From a virus: a stretch of 64,000 nucleotides of DNA. Made by a program: the position numbers and the translations under genes. The stretch is taken from IMG/VR virus record IMGVR_UViG_3300042695_000536, positions 1-64,000 of that record; one strand, written 5' to 3'. Shown piece by piece: positions 7,255-15,225 of this stretch (positions are counted from its first letter, which is position 1; every line of letters starts with the position of its first letter). A model generated the notes under the pieces. It saw only the letters and a program-made list of their open reading frames with translations, was not told the DNA's origin and ran no database searches.

Positions 7255-8121
7255 TTGATTATAAATGGTAAAGAGATTGAGGTAGAAAAACTTCATGAAA
7301 AAGTTTGGGTGTTTAAAAATGCCCTAAGTAACTCTAATGAGATGCTAGAATACTACCTAAGTAACTATGAAGATAAGTCTGTACCTTGGTATACGTTTGG
7401 CTTTCATATATTAATACCAACATCCAGAGGATACTTTGAGTCATTTCCAAGCAAAGATGATTGGCAAAAGTTTATGGATGAAAATTTTTCTGATAAAGAA
7501 ATTGGAATTACAAATAATGAGTACGTTAAAGATTTGTTTAAAGTATTTCATGAATCTTCAGTTCAGTACTTTGGCTCAGTTAAAGTGGATTACGATAACT
7601 GGTGCTGGGATTCGGTTGATATAGCTTACTATAAAGACGGAATGGGCGTTAACGATTTCCAGGGCATGAACTACCACACTGATTTCCAAGAAGAAAGAAG
7701 AGAAGATCCTGGACTAAAGTTTGGAACAACATGCTTATTCTATTTGAATGATGATTATGAAGATGGTGGAGTAAACATTATAGAGCTAAGTGATGATAAG
7801 GAAGATCTACTCAGTCACGTATACTACAAGCCAAATGCTGGTGACTTAATAATGTTCCCTTCTGGTCACCCTTTTTACCATAGCCCAATGATTGCTAAGG
7901 GCGGATCTAAAGCGCTAATTAGAGCTTACTGGAGATACGAGTACCCAGGATCAGAAGCCTGGCATTCTGAAAAAGCTCAACACTCTGAAGAAGAGTGGAC
8001 AGAAATTCTTCGTGAAAGACACAAGGAAGGCTCTTATAATCAAGGAAGGAGCCTTAATAAGTGGAACGAGAAAATAATCGAGAACGGCTGGAACGAGAAC
8101 TTAATCAAGAAGGAAGTCTAA
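7255..8121 (+). CDS. 2OG-Fe(II) oxygenase, prolyl-hydroxylase type
   Basis: 288 residues from TTG, with AAAGGTAGG upstream. Iron ligands His141 and Asp143 (YHTDF) and His209 (FYHSP), with Arg223 as the likely 2OG anchor. The strand FYLNDDYEDGGVN and the PNAGDLIMFPSGHP segment are hallmarks of the P4H-like dioxygenase fold. These enzymes hydroxylate using O2 and 2-oxoglutarate. The C-terminal 60 residues are charged and extra to the core. The next gene starts within it, so the two are probably translated together. Confidence 0.85.
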   Translation: MIINGKEIEVEKLHEKVWVFKNALSNSNEMLEYYLSNYEDKSVPWYTFGFHILIPTSRGYFESFPSKDDWQKFMDENFSDKEIGITNNEYVKDLFKVFHESSVQYFGSVKVDYDNWCWDSVDIAYYKDGMGVNDFQGMNYHTDFQEERREDPGLKFGTTCLFYLNDDYEDGGVNIIELSDDKEDLLSHVYYKPNAGDLIMFPSGHPFYHSPMIAKGGSKALIRAYWRYEYPGSEAWHSEKAQHSEEEWTEILRERHKEGSYNQGRSLNKWNEKIIENGWNENLIKKEV

Positions 8122-8930
8122 AGCAGCTATATTTTTTGCACATACCAAAAACTGCTGGTAAATATGTATCTGCAAATATAAAGAAATCTTTAGATAAAAA
8201 TAATATACCTTACTACATAAGTACACACTATCCAAACAATAAAAATTTTGTTAACAAAGCCTACATATCTATGCATGCTGGTACCTATCCAATTGATCTA
8301 ATAGACTCTTTAGATGTTGCTGTTGTAGTAAGACACCCAGTTGAAGCTAGACTAAGCTATTTTAATTTTATATATAATCGTGCTCTTTTTTTAAGAGATG
8401 AGTATATTGAAAGAAAGTCCACGCTGGAAAAATTAAGATACTATCTTTTTGAAGATCCAAATTTTAAGCTACACAATAACTATCAATCCAGGTTTATTTG
8501 CAATTCAGCTGATGAGCGTTCATTTGATCCTAGAAGCTTTTACACAAAAAATCATGAAGAAATGATGGATCCATTTTTTAAAAAGGGAGAGGCGTTTACT
8601 TGGTTTGTTGGAAACGAAAAAACTTCTAAAGAAAATGCAATGGAAGCGATAAAAAAGTTTAAAATTGTAAACTCTTTAGACAATATTGCTATGTTTGAAA
8701 AAAATATCAGCGATTGGTTTAATAATAACTATCAAATAGAAATAGATTTTGACCAGAACAATCTTATAAACTACGGATCTTTTTCATACGGAGATGAGAA
8801 AAACATTACTACTGAATACCTGATGTCTCTTATATCTGAAGAAGACATTGATCTGATTATAAAAAATAATGATATTGATTACTTTATTTACAATTATGTG
8901 AAGGATAATGAGACAAATGGCATTTCTTAG
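8061..8930 (+). CDS. sulfotransferase-like protein
   Basis: 289 residues starting at GTG, preceded by AAGGAAGGAG nine bases upstream inside the previous gene. The motif LHIPKTAGK (26-34) matches the phosphosulfate-binding loop and VVRHPVEARLSYF (88-100) the second PAPS-binding motif of the Sulfotransfer_2-type families. These transfer sulfate from PAPS to sugars or proteins. The C-terminal half is acidic and diverged. Its neighbours on both sides are oxygenases, so an acceptor made by hydroxylation or glycosylation is possible. Confidence 0.75.
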   Translation: MERENNRERLERELNQEGSLKQLYFLHIPKTAGKYVSANIKKSLDKNNIPYYISTHYPNNKNFVNKAYISMHAGTYPIDLIDSLDVAVVVRHPVEARLSYFNFIYNRALFLRDEYIERKSTLEKLRYYLFEDPNFKLHNNYQSRFICNSADERSFDPRSFYTKNHEEMMDPFFKKGEAFTWFVGNEKTSKENAMEAIKKFKIVNSLDNIAMFEKNISDWFNNNYQIEIDFDQNNLINYGSFSYGDEKNITTEYLMSLISEEDIDLIIKNNDIDYFIYNYVKDNETNGIS

Positions 8931-9510
8931 AGGAGATCTGACTCCAAAAAAAGAGTTAGAAGATTTTAATTTTAGATTTAATAAAACTTATGATGTAGAT
9001 CATATTGCAGATGCTTTACAAAAATTTAGCTCTGAATGGCTAATTAATCAGAATAGGCAAAATGTGGTTTATGTAGGCAGAGCAAATCCACATGCACACA
9101 CACAAACATTTATAGTACAAGACCACAGCCTAGAGTGGGACTTTGGAACAAAGATAGATGCAGTCGTTAAAGACCAAAACATTTTTGATTTAGTCTCACC
9201 TATAGTAAAAGATCTAGAGTCAATCTACGGTGGCACTTCTGGAAGAGTCCTACTGATTAAGCTTGAATCCAATAAGGATGTTTCAGAGCATACCGATAGA
9301 GGAGATTACCTATCTACTGTAAAGAGATTTCATATACCGATTATAACAAATGATAGTGTTTATTATACTGTTAATGGAGAAAAAATTAACATGAAGTGCG
9401 GAGAATGTTGGGAGATAAATAACTTAAAGCCGCATTCTGTTTTAAATGATAGCAGCATAGATAGAGTTCATTTATTAATAGACATATTCCCAGATTCATC
9501 TAATAAATGA
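8908..9510 (+). CDS. aspartyl/asparaginyl beta-hydroxylase-like oxygenase
   Basis: 200 residues. The C-terminal half carries EHTDRGDY (His128, Asp130), RFHIPI, NLKPHSV (His176) and DRVHLLIDI (Arg186), the pattern of the Asp/Asn beta-hydroxylase family, which uses iron and 2-oxoglutarate. In other phages and bacteria this fold hydroxylates peptides. It overlaps the sulfotransferase-like gene by 23 bases and the next oxygenase by four. An internal ATG at 8917 is an alternative start. Confidence 0.8.
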   Translation: MRQMAFLRGDLTPKKELEDFNFRFNKTYDVDHIADALQKFSSEWLINQNRQNVVYVGRANPHAHTQTFIVQDHSLEWDFGTKIDAVVKDQNIFDLVSPIVKDLESIYGGTSGRVLLIKLESNKDVSEHTDRGDYLSTVKRFHIPIITNDSVYYTVNGEKINMKCGECWEINNLKPHSVLNDSSIDRVHLLIDIFPDSSNK

Positions 9511-10187
9511 AAAATATAAAATTAATTAACAACTTCATGTCTGAGGAAGACTCTTTGTTTTTAATAGACTGGATCGATAAAAATTCGGATGATGATTTAA
9601 AGTTTAAAAGTAGGGTCGGTATAGCCGTAAATAAAGGATTGGCATCTAGAGCAATATTCCCAGACCAAAAGCCCCCGTATTTGTTTAAAGATTTAGAGCC
9701 AATTATAAATAAGTATTCTAAAAAATTTATAGACATTGTTAAATCAGAATATAAAATAGATCAAGATTTATACTTTTATGGAGTTTCTATAACAAAACTA
9801 TCAAAAGATATACAGCTTAGAATACATCAGGACGTCCACAACGATTTCTCATCTTTAGTTTGGAGCTGTGTTATATACCTTAACGATAATTATTCAGACG
9901 GAGAAGTTGTTTTCTTGGAGAGCTTTGACGAAGCTGATTTCGAAGAATCTCCACATGCAGCGCGATACGGTAATACATTTTATTTATATAAAGATGGCGC
10001 AGGCGGTCTTGTGTGCAAGCCAAAAGCCTTGGACGCATTTGTTTTCCCAGCCGATCAATGGCACGGTGGCAGGATGATATCAGACGGAACTAAGTATGCT
10101 GTAATTCTATGGCTTGTTAAAGAAAAGGAATATGAATTTAAAGGTTTTGATTCTAGAGAAGTATTAAAAAATATATATAAGGATTGA
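9507..10187 (+). CDS. 2OG-Fe(II) oxygenase, prolyl-hydroxylase type
   Basis: 226 residues. Iron ligands His107 and Asp109 (RIHQDVH) and His186 (QWHGG), with Lys196 (GTKYAV) in the position that usually holds Arg to bind the 2OG carboxylate. The strand VIYLNDNYSDGE is present. A loop of about 30 residues (GAGGLVC region) is inserted before the distal His. It starts by an ATGA overlap with the previous gene. Confidence 0.82.
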   Translation: MKNIKLINNFMSEEDSLFLIDWIDKNSDDDLKFKSRVGIAVNKGLASRAIFPDQKPPYLFKDLEPIINKYSKKFIDIVKSEYKIDQDLYFYGVSITKLSKDIQLRIHQDVHNDFSSLVWSCVIYLNDNYSDGEVVFLESFDEADFEESPHAARYGNTFYLYKDGAGGLVCKPKALDAFVFPADQWHGGRMISDGTKYAVILWLVKEKEYEFKGFDSREVLKNIYKD

Positions 10188-10213
10188 CAGCTTTACCTAT
10201 AGTGCTGTATAAT
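10184..10213 (+). promoter_or_regulatory. consensus leaderless promoter
   Basis: TTGACA (10184-10189), 18-base spacer and TATAAT (10208-10213), then six bases to the ATG at 10220. Both hexamers are perfect. The frame opens earlier at 10184 but that codon lies in the -35. Confidence 0.85.
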
Positions 10214-10219
10214 ATAGAT

Positions 10220-10381
10220 ATGAATAACTTTATTATATTTGCCGCAGCTATATTTGCAGTGTGTGCTTACGTGGGAATAAAACTTTATAGAGAAATGTCT
10301 GTAATTTTAGATGCAAAAAGAATACAAGAGCAGTTCAAAAAAGATAGCTTTTGGGAAACACAAGAATCTTTTGAGGAGTAA
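10220..10381 (+). CDS. small single-pass membrane protein
   Basis: 53 residues. One hydrophobic segment (NNFIIFAAAIFAVCAYVGI) is followed by a charged helical tail. The ATG is chosen because a perfect promoter puts the transcript start on it. It is followed after six bases by the GroES gene. Function unknown. A membrane anchor or small lysis-related protein is possible. Confidence 0.7.
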   Translation: MNNFIIFAAAIFAVCAYVGIKLYREMSVILDAKRIQEQFKKDSFWETQESFEE

Positions 10382-10387
10382 TAACAA

Positions 10388-10684
10388 ATGATTAAGCCAT
10401 TTGGCAACCTGTTGTTAGTAAAAGAAGATAAAGTTGAGGACCGAACCACAACGTCTGGCATAGTTCTTATGGCATCATTAAGTGAATCTAACCTTAGAAC
10501 TGGTAAGATTCTAGAAATGGGAAACGGAGAATATAACTATAAAGGCGAGCTCATTCCTATAACGGGCCTCAATGTTAATGATATAGTTTATTACAACCAA
10601 AATAGCGGAACAGATATTGAAGATACAGATGGAGAAAAGTACTTACTTTTAAATACAAAAAGTGTGCTTGCAATAAAAGGATAA
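10388..10684 (+). CDS. groES-like: GroES-like co-chaperonin
   Basis: 98 residues, close to the usual 95-100. IKPFGNLLLVKEDKVEDRT and TSGIVL match the N-terminal strand and mobile loop that docks to GroEL, and the end has SVLAIK. No GroEL gene is visible here, so it would work with host GroEL. Phage T4 gp31 is the known precedent, needed to fold the major capsid protein. The gene is preceded by GAGGAGTAATAAC. Confidence 0.88.
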   Translation: MIKPFGNLLLVKEDKVEDRTTTSGIVLMASLSESNLRTGKILEMGNGEYNYKGELIPITGLNVNDIVYYNQNSGTDIEDTDGEKYLLLNTKSVLAIKG

Positions 10685-10873
10685 GTGTTGCGTAAACAAT
10701 TTAAGTTTAAAACAATTTTAAAATCTGTCAATTTAACTGTTAAAACTAAGTGTCCAGAAAAGTGGCTTCTTGTAGATAGAGAAACTGGTCAGGTTTACCA
10801 GGGAAGCGAAAAAGGACATTGGAACAGACTTGATCCAGTGATTAAAGACACAATAAATAAAGAAATGCTATAA
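10685..10873 (+). CDS. small basic protein, unknown
   Basis: 62 residues from GTG (TTG three bases later is an alternative). It is basic with a WLLVDRETGQVYQGSEKGHW stretch that looks like a small beta-sheet. It is directly after GroES with no gap and is probably in the same transcript. Its end contains the next gene's promoter. Confidence 0.6.
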   Translation: MLRKQFKFKTILKSVNLTVKTKCPEKWLLVDRETGQVYQGSEKGHWNRLDPVIKDTINKEML

Positions 10874-10874
10874 T
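10845..10874 (+). promoter_or_regulatory. leaderless promoter
   Basis: AAGACA (10845-10850), 18 bases and a perfect TATAAT (10869-10874), then six bases to the ATG at 10881. It lies at the end of the upstream gene. Confidence 0.65.
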
Positions 10875-10880
10875 TAATTC

Positions 10881-11681
10881 ATGACTACTCCAATAATTCA
10901 CGATATGCCTGGTGGCGTAATATACATTGAGAATGCATTTCCTAAATCTAAAGAGTTTTTAGATTTTGTGGAATCAAATGATCAAAACCCTGAAATTTTA
11001 AAAGTTTTTCCTTCATGGAGCACATGGATTAACGGTTATCCAGTTAGCTTAGATCCAAATGATTTGACAAAATGGGAACAGATATTCCCAGACAACGAGG
11101 GAGCTTTAGCGGGAGTTGCTAAACTGTTAGACTGGGACCTTTCTTATAATGAAAACAATGAATTTTGGCCCCGCAAAGACATTTCTAATTATGCTCAAGA
11201 AAGCAAAGCTCATCAATTGGCATTGCCAGCTATCAAAATGATAGAAGATGATTATATTAACGCTTTAAAAATTTGGTCAGAAAAGACAAACAATGATCTA
11301 CCGCATCACATAACCAGAAACTACTGTATTAGAAAGTATAGAATTGGTGGTTTCATGGGGCCACACATAGACAGAAACATTTTAAACCCAAAAAATTCTA
11401 TGGACTGGACATCTCTTATATACTTAAATGATGACTATGAAGGCGGAGAACTAGTGTTTGATCAGCTAGGATATTCAATAAAGCCTTCAGCTGGGAGCAT
11501 AGTTTTCCTTCCATGCTTGGTTTCTCATGAAGTTAGTGAAGTGATTTCTGGAAACAAAACTTATATATTTTTGTTTATGCATACTGGAACAGGAATAACT
11601 TCAGCTCTTGGAGAGCCTTACCAAAATATGGAAGAAAAGCTAATAAGTTTTAATAACAATAATACTATTGACAACATTTAG
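10881..11681 (+). CDS. 2OG-Fe(II) oxygenase, prolyl-hydroxylase type
   Basis: 266 residues. Iron ligands His162 and Asp164 (GPHIDRN) and His216 (LVSHEV), with Lys226 as the likely 2OG contact. LIYLNDDYEGGELVF and KPSAGSIVFLP are the typical core strands. The N-terminal 140 residues are a helical extension seen also in the enzyme at 49182 (PSWSTWINGYP resembles PSWKNWNSS). This suggests a distinct subfamily with shared substrate type. It is transcribed from its own leaderless promoter. Confidence 0.85.
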   Translation: MTTPIIHDMPGGVIYIENAFPKSKEFLDFVESNDQNPEILKVFPSWSTWINGYPVSLDPNDLTKWEQIFPDNEGALAGVAKLLDWDLSYNENNEFWPRKDISNYAQESKAHQLALPAIKMIEDDYINALKIWSEKTNNDLPHHITRNYCIRKYRIGGFMGPHIDRNILNPKNSMDWTSLIYLNDDYEGGELVFDQLGYSIKPSAGSIVFLPCLVSHEVSEVISGNKTYIFLFMHTGTGITSALGEPYQNMEEKLISFNNNNTIDNI

Positions 11682-11696
11682 TTCATGTTATATAAT
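11668..11696 (+). promoter_or_regulatory. consensus promoter
   Basis: TTGACA (11668-11673), 17 bases, TATAAT (11691-11696). Both hexamers are perfect. The ATG at 11705 is eight bases downstream. Confidence 0.8.
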
Positions 11697-11704
11697 GAAC
11701 TATA

Positions 11705-11836
11705 ATGATAAATAAAATAATTTGTCGCATCAAGGGACACATTCTCGTAGCAGCAGGCTCATGCCCATATACAGGATCAACTTATCAGTACTGCGAGAGA
11801 TGCAGATTAATGATACCAATTCAGGCGGCGCAATGA
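11705..11836 (+). CDS. zinc-knuckle micropeptide
   Basis: 43 residues with CPYTGSTYQYCERC, a likely metal site. It starts eight bases after a consensus -10 and its stop overlaps the next ATG. Too short to place in a family. Confidence 0.65.
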   Translation: MINKIICRIKGHILVAAGSCPYTGSTYQYCERCRLMIPIQAAQ

Positions 11837-11937
11837 AAGAGCCTAAGATAATGAAAATGGACTGGCGTCCTTTAGGATATTGGCCAGTATATAAAGATGG
11901 AAAGCTTACATGGGAAAAGGATCCAAAAGATGATTGA
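11833..11937 (+). CDS. micropeptide, unknown
   Basis: 34 residues from the ATG overlapping the previous TGA. It is basic then acidic, with the aromatic core WRPLGYWPVYKDGKLTW. The reading frame is open further upstream but the overlap favours this start. The next gene starts inside it. Confidence 0.55.
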   Translation: MKEPKIMKMDWRPLGYWPVYKDGKLTWEKDPKDD

Positions 11938-12196
11938 ATGGATAGCAAGGCGCATATTTAGCTGGACCAATCTCAGAGAATATATTTTTGATGAAGTTCA
12001 CCTTTATGATCATTTAGATACAATTGTTAATGACCCAGAAGGAATGAAGATTGCATCATGTAGCTGGATGGAAGGCGACATGTGGTATGGCTGGAACTAC
12101 GATAGTAACGCTAAGCGTTACTACTTTGATGACATTGGCAATAAGTCCCTCATTGGATTGTGGGAAGATCAATGGTTAAAAAAGGAAGATGCCTAA
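11930..12196 (+). CDS. small acidic aromatic protein, unknown
   Basis: 88 residues from the ATG at 11930, chosen because it overlaps the previous stop. It is rich in Trp and Asp (CSWMEGDMWYGWNYDSNAK) and has an N-terminal IEWIARRIFSW helix. No family recognised. The stop region overlaps the next gene. Confidence 0.6.
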   Translation: MIEWIARRIFSWTNLREYIFDEVHLYDHLDTIVNDPEGMKIASCSWMEGDMWYGWNYDSNAKRYYFDDIGNKSLIGLWEDQWLKKEDA

Positions 12197-12332
12197 ACAT
12201 TGGGAGGATAAATCTCAATGGATCACCAACTGTCCAATATGCTATTGTGCAGTAACACATCAACTAAGAGATTATCATATTCAGTATCATGAAAATCAAA
12301 TAAGAATGGCAATCCCAATAGATGAAGTATAA
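12189..12332 (+). CDS. C2H2-like zinc-finger micropeptide
   Basis: 47 residues with NCPICYCAV, then HQLRDYHIQYHENQ. The Cys-x2-Cys plus two His twelve or more residues later is a plausible single zinc finger. It overlaps both neighbours. A DNA- or RNA-binding role is possible. Confidence 0.65.
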   Translation: MPKHWEDKSQWITNCPICYCAVTHQLRDYHIQYHENQIRMAIPIDEV

Positions 12333-12693
12333 GAAATTAAAGATATTATTAAAGCCGTATAAGGCACAATTTGATAGATCACCAAGACACATAAAGGTTA
12401 TTTCTATCTTGTGTGTTGTCTGGCTGGCTTCACCAATTGACCCATTCGATATACTTTTCCCTTGGGCTGCATTTACCGATGATATATTTATTGCAGGTGT
12501 CCTTCTTAAAATGCTTTATAAATACGGCGGGCTGCCAGAAGATAAGGTTATCACCCCAGTTGAGCTACTGAAGAATCTGTTTGGAAAAGATAAAGAGCAT
12601 AAGCATACAGCAATGACATACGAAGAGCTTGCAATTTCAGCTAAAATATACTTAGAGCAAGTGTCAGAAGATAAATCTAAGAATATGATATAA
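12322..12693 (+). CDS. DUF1232 (YkvA-like) membrane protein
   Basis: 123 residues. The segment VVWLASPIDPFDILFPWAAF followed by TDDIFIAGVLLKML matches the DUF1232/YkvA signature (SPIDxxPD and a second hydrophobic stretch). The family is widespread in bacteria and its function is unknown. The C-terminal 50 residues are a charged helix. The end of the gene holds the next promoter. Confidence 0.8.
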   Translation: MKYKKLKILLKPYKAQFDRSPRHIKVISILCVVWLASPIDPFDILFPWAAFTDDIFIAGVLLKMLYKYGGLPEDKVITPVELLKNLFGKDKEHKHTAMTYEELAISAKIYLEQVSEDKSKNMI

Positions 12694-12694
12694 T
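12689..12694 (+). promoter_or_regulatory. -10 of a leaderless promoter
   Basis: Perfect TATAAT with six bases to the ATG at 12701. This decides the start over the ATG-like start at 12695. Confidence 0.65.
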
Positions 12695-12700
12695 ATGATT

Positions 12701-12928
12701 ATGGACAATAATGATATTAATTTAACAGATGAAGAGATCTCAAAGGGATATGAATCAGATAACCCAGATGAAGATAAATGGGACAACCTAGAAAAGGCTT
12801 GCTGGAGCGGATACAAGCAGGTTGGTATGAAAGATAAGGGCGGAAAGAAAGTCCCTAACTGTGTACCAGTAAAGAAGTCTCTATTCGGCACAGAAGGACC
12901 ACAGAGCCTCATCCCAAGGAATAAGTAG
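12701..12928 (+). CDS. small acidic protein, unknown
   Basis: 75 residues. Acidic N-terminal half (NLTDEEISKGYESDNPDEDK), then KACWSGYKQVGMKDKGGKKV and a Pro/Lys tail. The central motif resembles small conserved proteins seen in marine and freshwater phages (WSGYKQVGMKxKxGKxVPNC), whose function is not known. Confidence 0.7.
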   Translation: MDNNDINLTDEEISKGYESDNPDEDKWDNLEKACWSGYKQVGMKDKGGKKVPNCVPVKKSLFGTEGPQSLIPRNK

Positions 12929-12929
12929 C

Positions 12930-13097
12930 ATGGGCATACTAGATAACCTTGAAGCCTATTTAGAGGCGGAAGAGCCAGAAAAATGTTATTACTGCACTAA
13001 AGCAGCTAAGTATAATGATTTAGCAGAAGTAGATACATGTAGATATGATGTAGTAGGCGTATGTGAATGCCATTCATTTAAAGGATTAAGCTCATAA
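12930..13097 (+). CDS. Cys-rich small zinc-binding protein
   Basis: 55 residues from the ATG two bases after the preceding stop. It carries CYYC, a single C and CECH, which could bind one zinc. It has an acidic N-terminal helix. It is the last gene before a new promoter. Function unknown. Confidence 0.6.
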   Translation: MGILDNLEAYLEAEEPEKCYYCTKAAKYNDLAEVDTCRYDVVGVCECHSFKGLSS

Positions 13098-13145
13098 TAT
13101 AATCTAATATTGACCGAAAAGTGAAGTCGAAAAGTAGAGACCCCC

Positions 13146-13174
13146 TTGTCAGTACCTGACATAAATGCTATACT
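13146..13174 (+). promoter_or_regulatory. leaderless promoter
   Basis: TTGTCA (13146-13151), 17 bases, TATACT (13169-13174), then six bases to the ATG at 13181. Confidence 0.75.
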
Positions 13175-13180
13175 AAATAC

Positions 13181-13393
13181 ATGTTGCAGAGTTTAGAGAT
13201 ACCTGATCCATTTACTGCTTTTCGTATAGCAAAATACGCAAAACAAAAATATGGTGCTAGATATGACTTCTTTAGCGGTGAATGGGATATGGAATGCGGT
13301 GCATGCCAAGAGCCATTAAACGCTCCAACTAAAAAGATATTGACTAAGATCAGGCTATATCATACTCGTAATGAATGTCTTGGTGGATACTGA
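13181..13393 (+). CDS. small protein with a Cys pair, unknown
   Basis: 70 residues with ARYDFFSGEWDMECGACQEP and basic ends. It resembles small host-takeover-type proteins only in size. It begins a four-gene chain in which each start overlaps the previous stop. No family recognised. Confidence 0.65.
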   Translation: MLQSLEIPDPFTAFRIAKYAKQKYGARYDFFSGEWDMECGACQEPLNAPTKKILTKIRLYHTRNECLGGY

Positions 13394-13539
13394 TGAGCGA
13401 TATTGATCCTGACAGATCAATGCGTCTTAAATTAGTTATAGAAGAGATGCTTAAAGATATTGATATGAGCGGTGAAAAGTGGAATGATCGTGATAAAAAC
13501 GGGATCCCGTATTGGGAAAAAGAACGGGGTGACAAATAA
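13393..13539 (+). CDS. small charged protein, unknown
   Basis: 48 residues starting at the ATG overlapping the preceding TGA. It has an acidic helix followed by WNDRDKNGIPYWEKERGDK. It overlaps the next start by one base. Confidence 0.6.
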   Translation: MSDIDPDRSMRLKLVIEEMLKDIDMSGEKWNDRDKNGIPYWEKERGDK

Positions 13540-13766
13540 TGTGGTCATGGGTATTAGCTATTATAGGTGTAACAGGCATATTCTTTGTTGGTCGAAAGAC
13601 AATATGGGGATGGTGGGTTTTATTATTTAATGAGGCTTTGTGGATAGCATATGCCCTAATAACAAAGCAATATGGATTTATAGCCTCAGCAATAGCATAT
13701 GCAGCAGTTTATATTAGATCTTACATACACTGGTCGAAAGAGCCAGTAAATGAGATTCATCTATGA
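13539..13766 (+). CDS. small membrane protein
   Basis: 75 residues with three hydrophobic segments (WVLAIIGVTGIFFV, WWVLLFNEALWIAYALI and FIASAIAYAAVYI). The WGWWVLLFNEALWIAYA stretch resembles a fragment of PnuC-type transporters and small membrane proteins of actinophages. It could affect the membrane or nucleotide-precursor uptake. Coupled to genes on both sides. Confidence 0.7.
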   Translation: MWSWVLAIIGVTGIFFVGRKTIWGWWVLLFNEALWIAYALITKQYGFIASAIAYAAVYIRSYIHWSKEPVNEIHL

Positions 13767-14815
13767 ACAACGAAACAATTTATATATCTATAGCAGCATG
13801 CAAAGAAGAGTTTTTAGTTCAAACAATCAAAAGCGCACTAGCTAACGCAGACAATCCAGACCTATTGTATTTTGGAATAGCCAATATGGTTATAGATCAA
13901 AAAGACTTTTTGTCAGATCCAATATTTAATCATCCCAGACTAACCTATGTAGATATAAAGCATGAGCGCCCACTAGGCACTGGTATTGGTAGGATGATGG
14001 CCTCTATTATAAATTATAGAGACCATGAGTATTTGCTGCAAGTTGACGCACACAATGTTTTTGAAAAAGGATGGGACACTACCCTAAAGCAACACTATAA
14101 CGATCTGTTAAAGATTTGTGATAAGCCTATCATATCTACAAATCCTCTTAGATGGATAGATGGACCAAACAAAGAAGTATTTTTGCATAACAATTTGAGG
14201 GGTATGGCGGTAGACCCACTTGATTTTAAAACTGATGAAAATTTTGGTTCATTAAAAATACAGGTTATTTCCATAAATGCTTCCTCGTATGCAAACGCTC
14301 AAGTACCAAGCGAAGAAATGATGGATTATGCTTTTATTGAGGGTTGTCATGTGGATTGGCAAGAGGGTCAAGATTTTGTTGAGCACGGACTGATATTTGC
14401 TTCATTTATGTTTACAAAATTTGGTTTTACTCGTGAGCTGATGCATGATCCAGCAAACCCTTTCAACGGTGATCAAATTAATCTATCTTTTAGAGCGGGC
14501 ACTAGAGGATACAGAATGTTCTCAATCAAGAAGTGTATAATGTGGTCTAAAGACAAGTTTAACGATGGTAAGCTTTTGTCTGACGATGACTGGAGAACTC
14601 TTGATAGAGGCAAAATTGGAAAATTTAACGAAGTTAACTCTCAATTTGATCAAACTGAAATATTTTCTGGGGAATACCTAGGATATTGGGGAGCACCAAA
14701 CAAGGAATCAATTGCTGAGTATTATAATAAGATAGGGATAGATTTATCTAAATACTTTATATCAAAGAGAGAATACCTGGTTGGAAAAGGTGAGGGCGGG
14801 GGAACCAATGGATAA
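13763..14815 (+). CDS. GlcNAc-transferase-like glycosyltransferase (Gnt1-like)
   Basis: 350 residues. IYISIAACKEEFLVQTI and NPDLLYFGIANM are typical of the N-terminal nucleotide-sugar fold. LLQVDAHNVFEKGWD supplies the DxH/D metal motif (Asp95, His97). These match the GlcNAc glycosyltransferase family PF11397, which includes the Dictyostelium Gnt1 enzyme that adds GlcNAc to hydroxyproline of Skp1. It should use UDP-sugar in the cytoplasm. The many hydroxylase-like genes in the window make a hydroxylated protein a possible acceptor. Family assignment is from memory of the motifs. The acceptor is inference. Confidence 0.75.
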   Translation: MNNETIYISIAACKEEFLVQTIKSALANADNPDLLYFGIANMVIDQKDFLSDPIFNHPRLTYVDIKHERPLGTGIGRMMASIINYRDHEYLLQVDAHNVFEKGWDTTLKQHYNDLLKICDKPIISTNPLRWIDGPNKEVFLHNNLRGMAVDPLDFKTDENFGSLKIQVISINASSYANAQVPSEEMMDYAFIEGCHVDWQEGQDFVEHGLIFASFMFTKFGFTRELMHDPANPFNGDQINLSFRAGTRGYRMFSIKKCIMWSKDKFNDGKLLSDDDWRTLDRGKIGKFNEVNSQFDQTEIFSGEYLGYWGAPNKESIAEYYNKIGIDLSKYFISKREYLVGKGEGGGTNG

Positions 14816-14942
14816 GTTTCAATCATCCTATGAGAAGTATGTAAATACAGAGCCATATAAGGTAGCATGTACTCAATGTAAGCAACTCTATGTCAAGCAA
14901 GATGATGACCCATTTATATGCCTTACATGCTCAGCAAAATGA
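14808..14942 (+). CDS. zinc-ribbon micropeptide
   Basis: 44 residues with CTQC and CLTC about 17 residues apart, a compact zinc ribbon. The start overlaps the end of the glycosyltransferase gene by eight bases. Confidence 0.7.
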   Translation: MDKFQSSYEKYVNTEPYKVACTQCKQLYVKQDDDPFICLTCSAK

Positions 14943-15039
14943 GTGACAGCCCTACCCCATATCTTTAAGGCGGGGGAGACAAAGGAGTATAATAGTACTA
15001 TAGGGATAAACATCCTTGGTTACTAGAGAAAGATATAAC

Positions 15040-15225
15040 ATGAGTACTCCAATGTGCAAGACATGTTCAATAGAGACAAATAAGGCAGCATGGGCTAAAT
15101 ACCCAGATATGCTCGATCTCTGCAAAATGTGCAAATCCTTTCAACAATCAATTGAACATACCATAGATGCAGCAGATAAGGTGCGAAAGAAAGCTGCACA
15201 AATAGGCAGACAATTAGAGTCTTAA
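15040..15225 (+). CDS. small Cys-rich protein, unknown
   Basis: 61 residues from ATG with AGAAAG about ten bases upstream. CKTC and CKMC clusters 24 residues apart suggest a zinc ribbon, followed by a basic helix (ADKVRKKAAQIGRQ). A TATAAT lies at 14988-14993. The frame opens at TTG 15016 but the ATG is better placed. Last rightward gene of this region. Confidence 0.65.
   Translation: MSTPMCKTCSIETNKAAWAKYPDMLDLCKMCKSFQQSIEHTIDAADKVRKKAAQIGRQLES

Noticed and set aside
10184-10219. TTG start at 10184 for the small membrane protein
   Set aside because: It lies in a perfect promoter whose start point fits ATG 10220.
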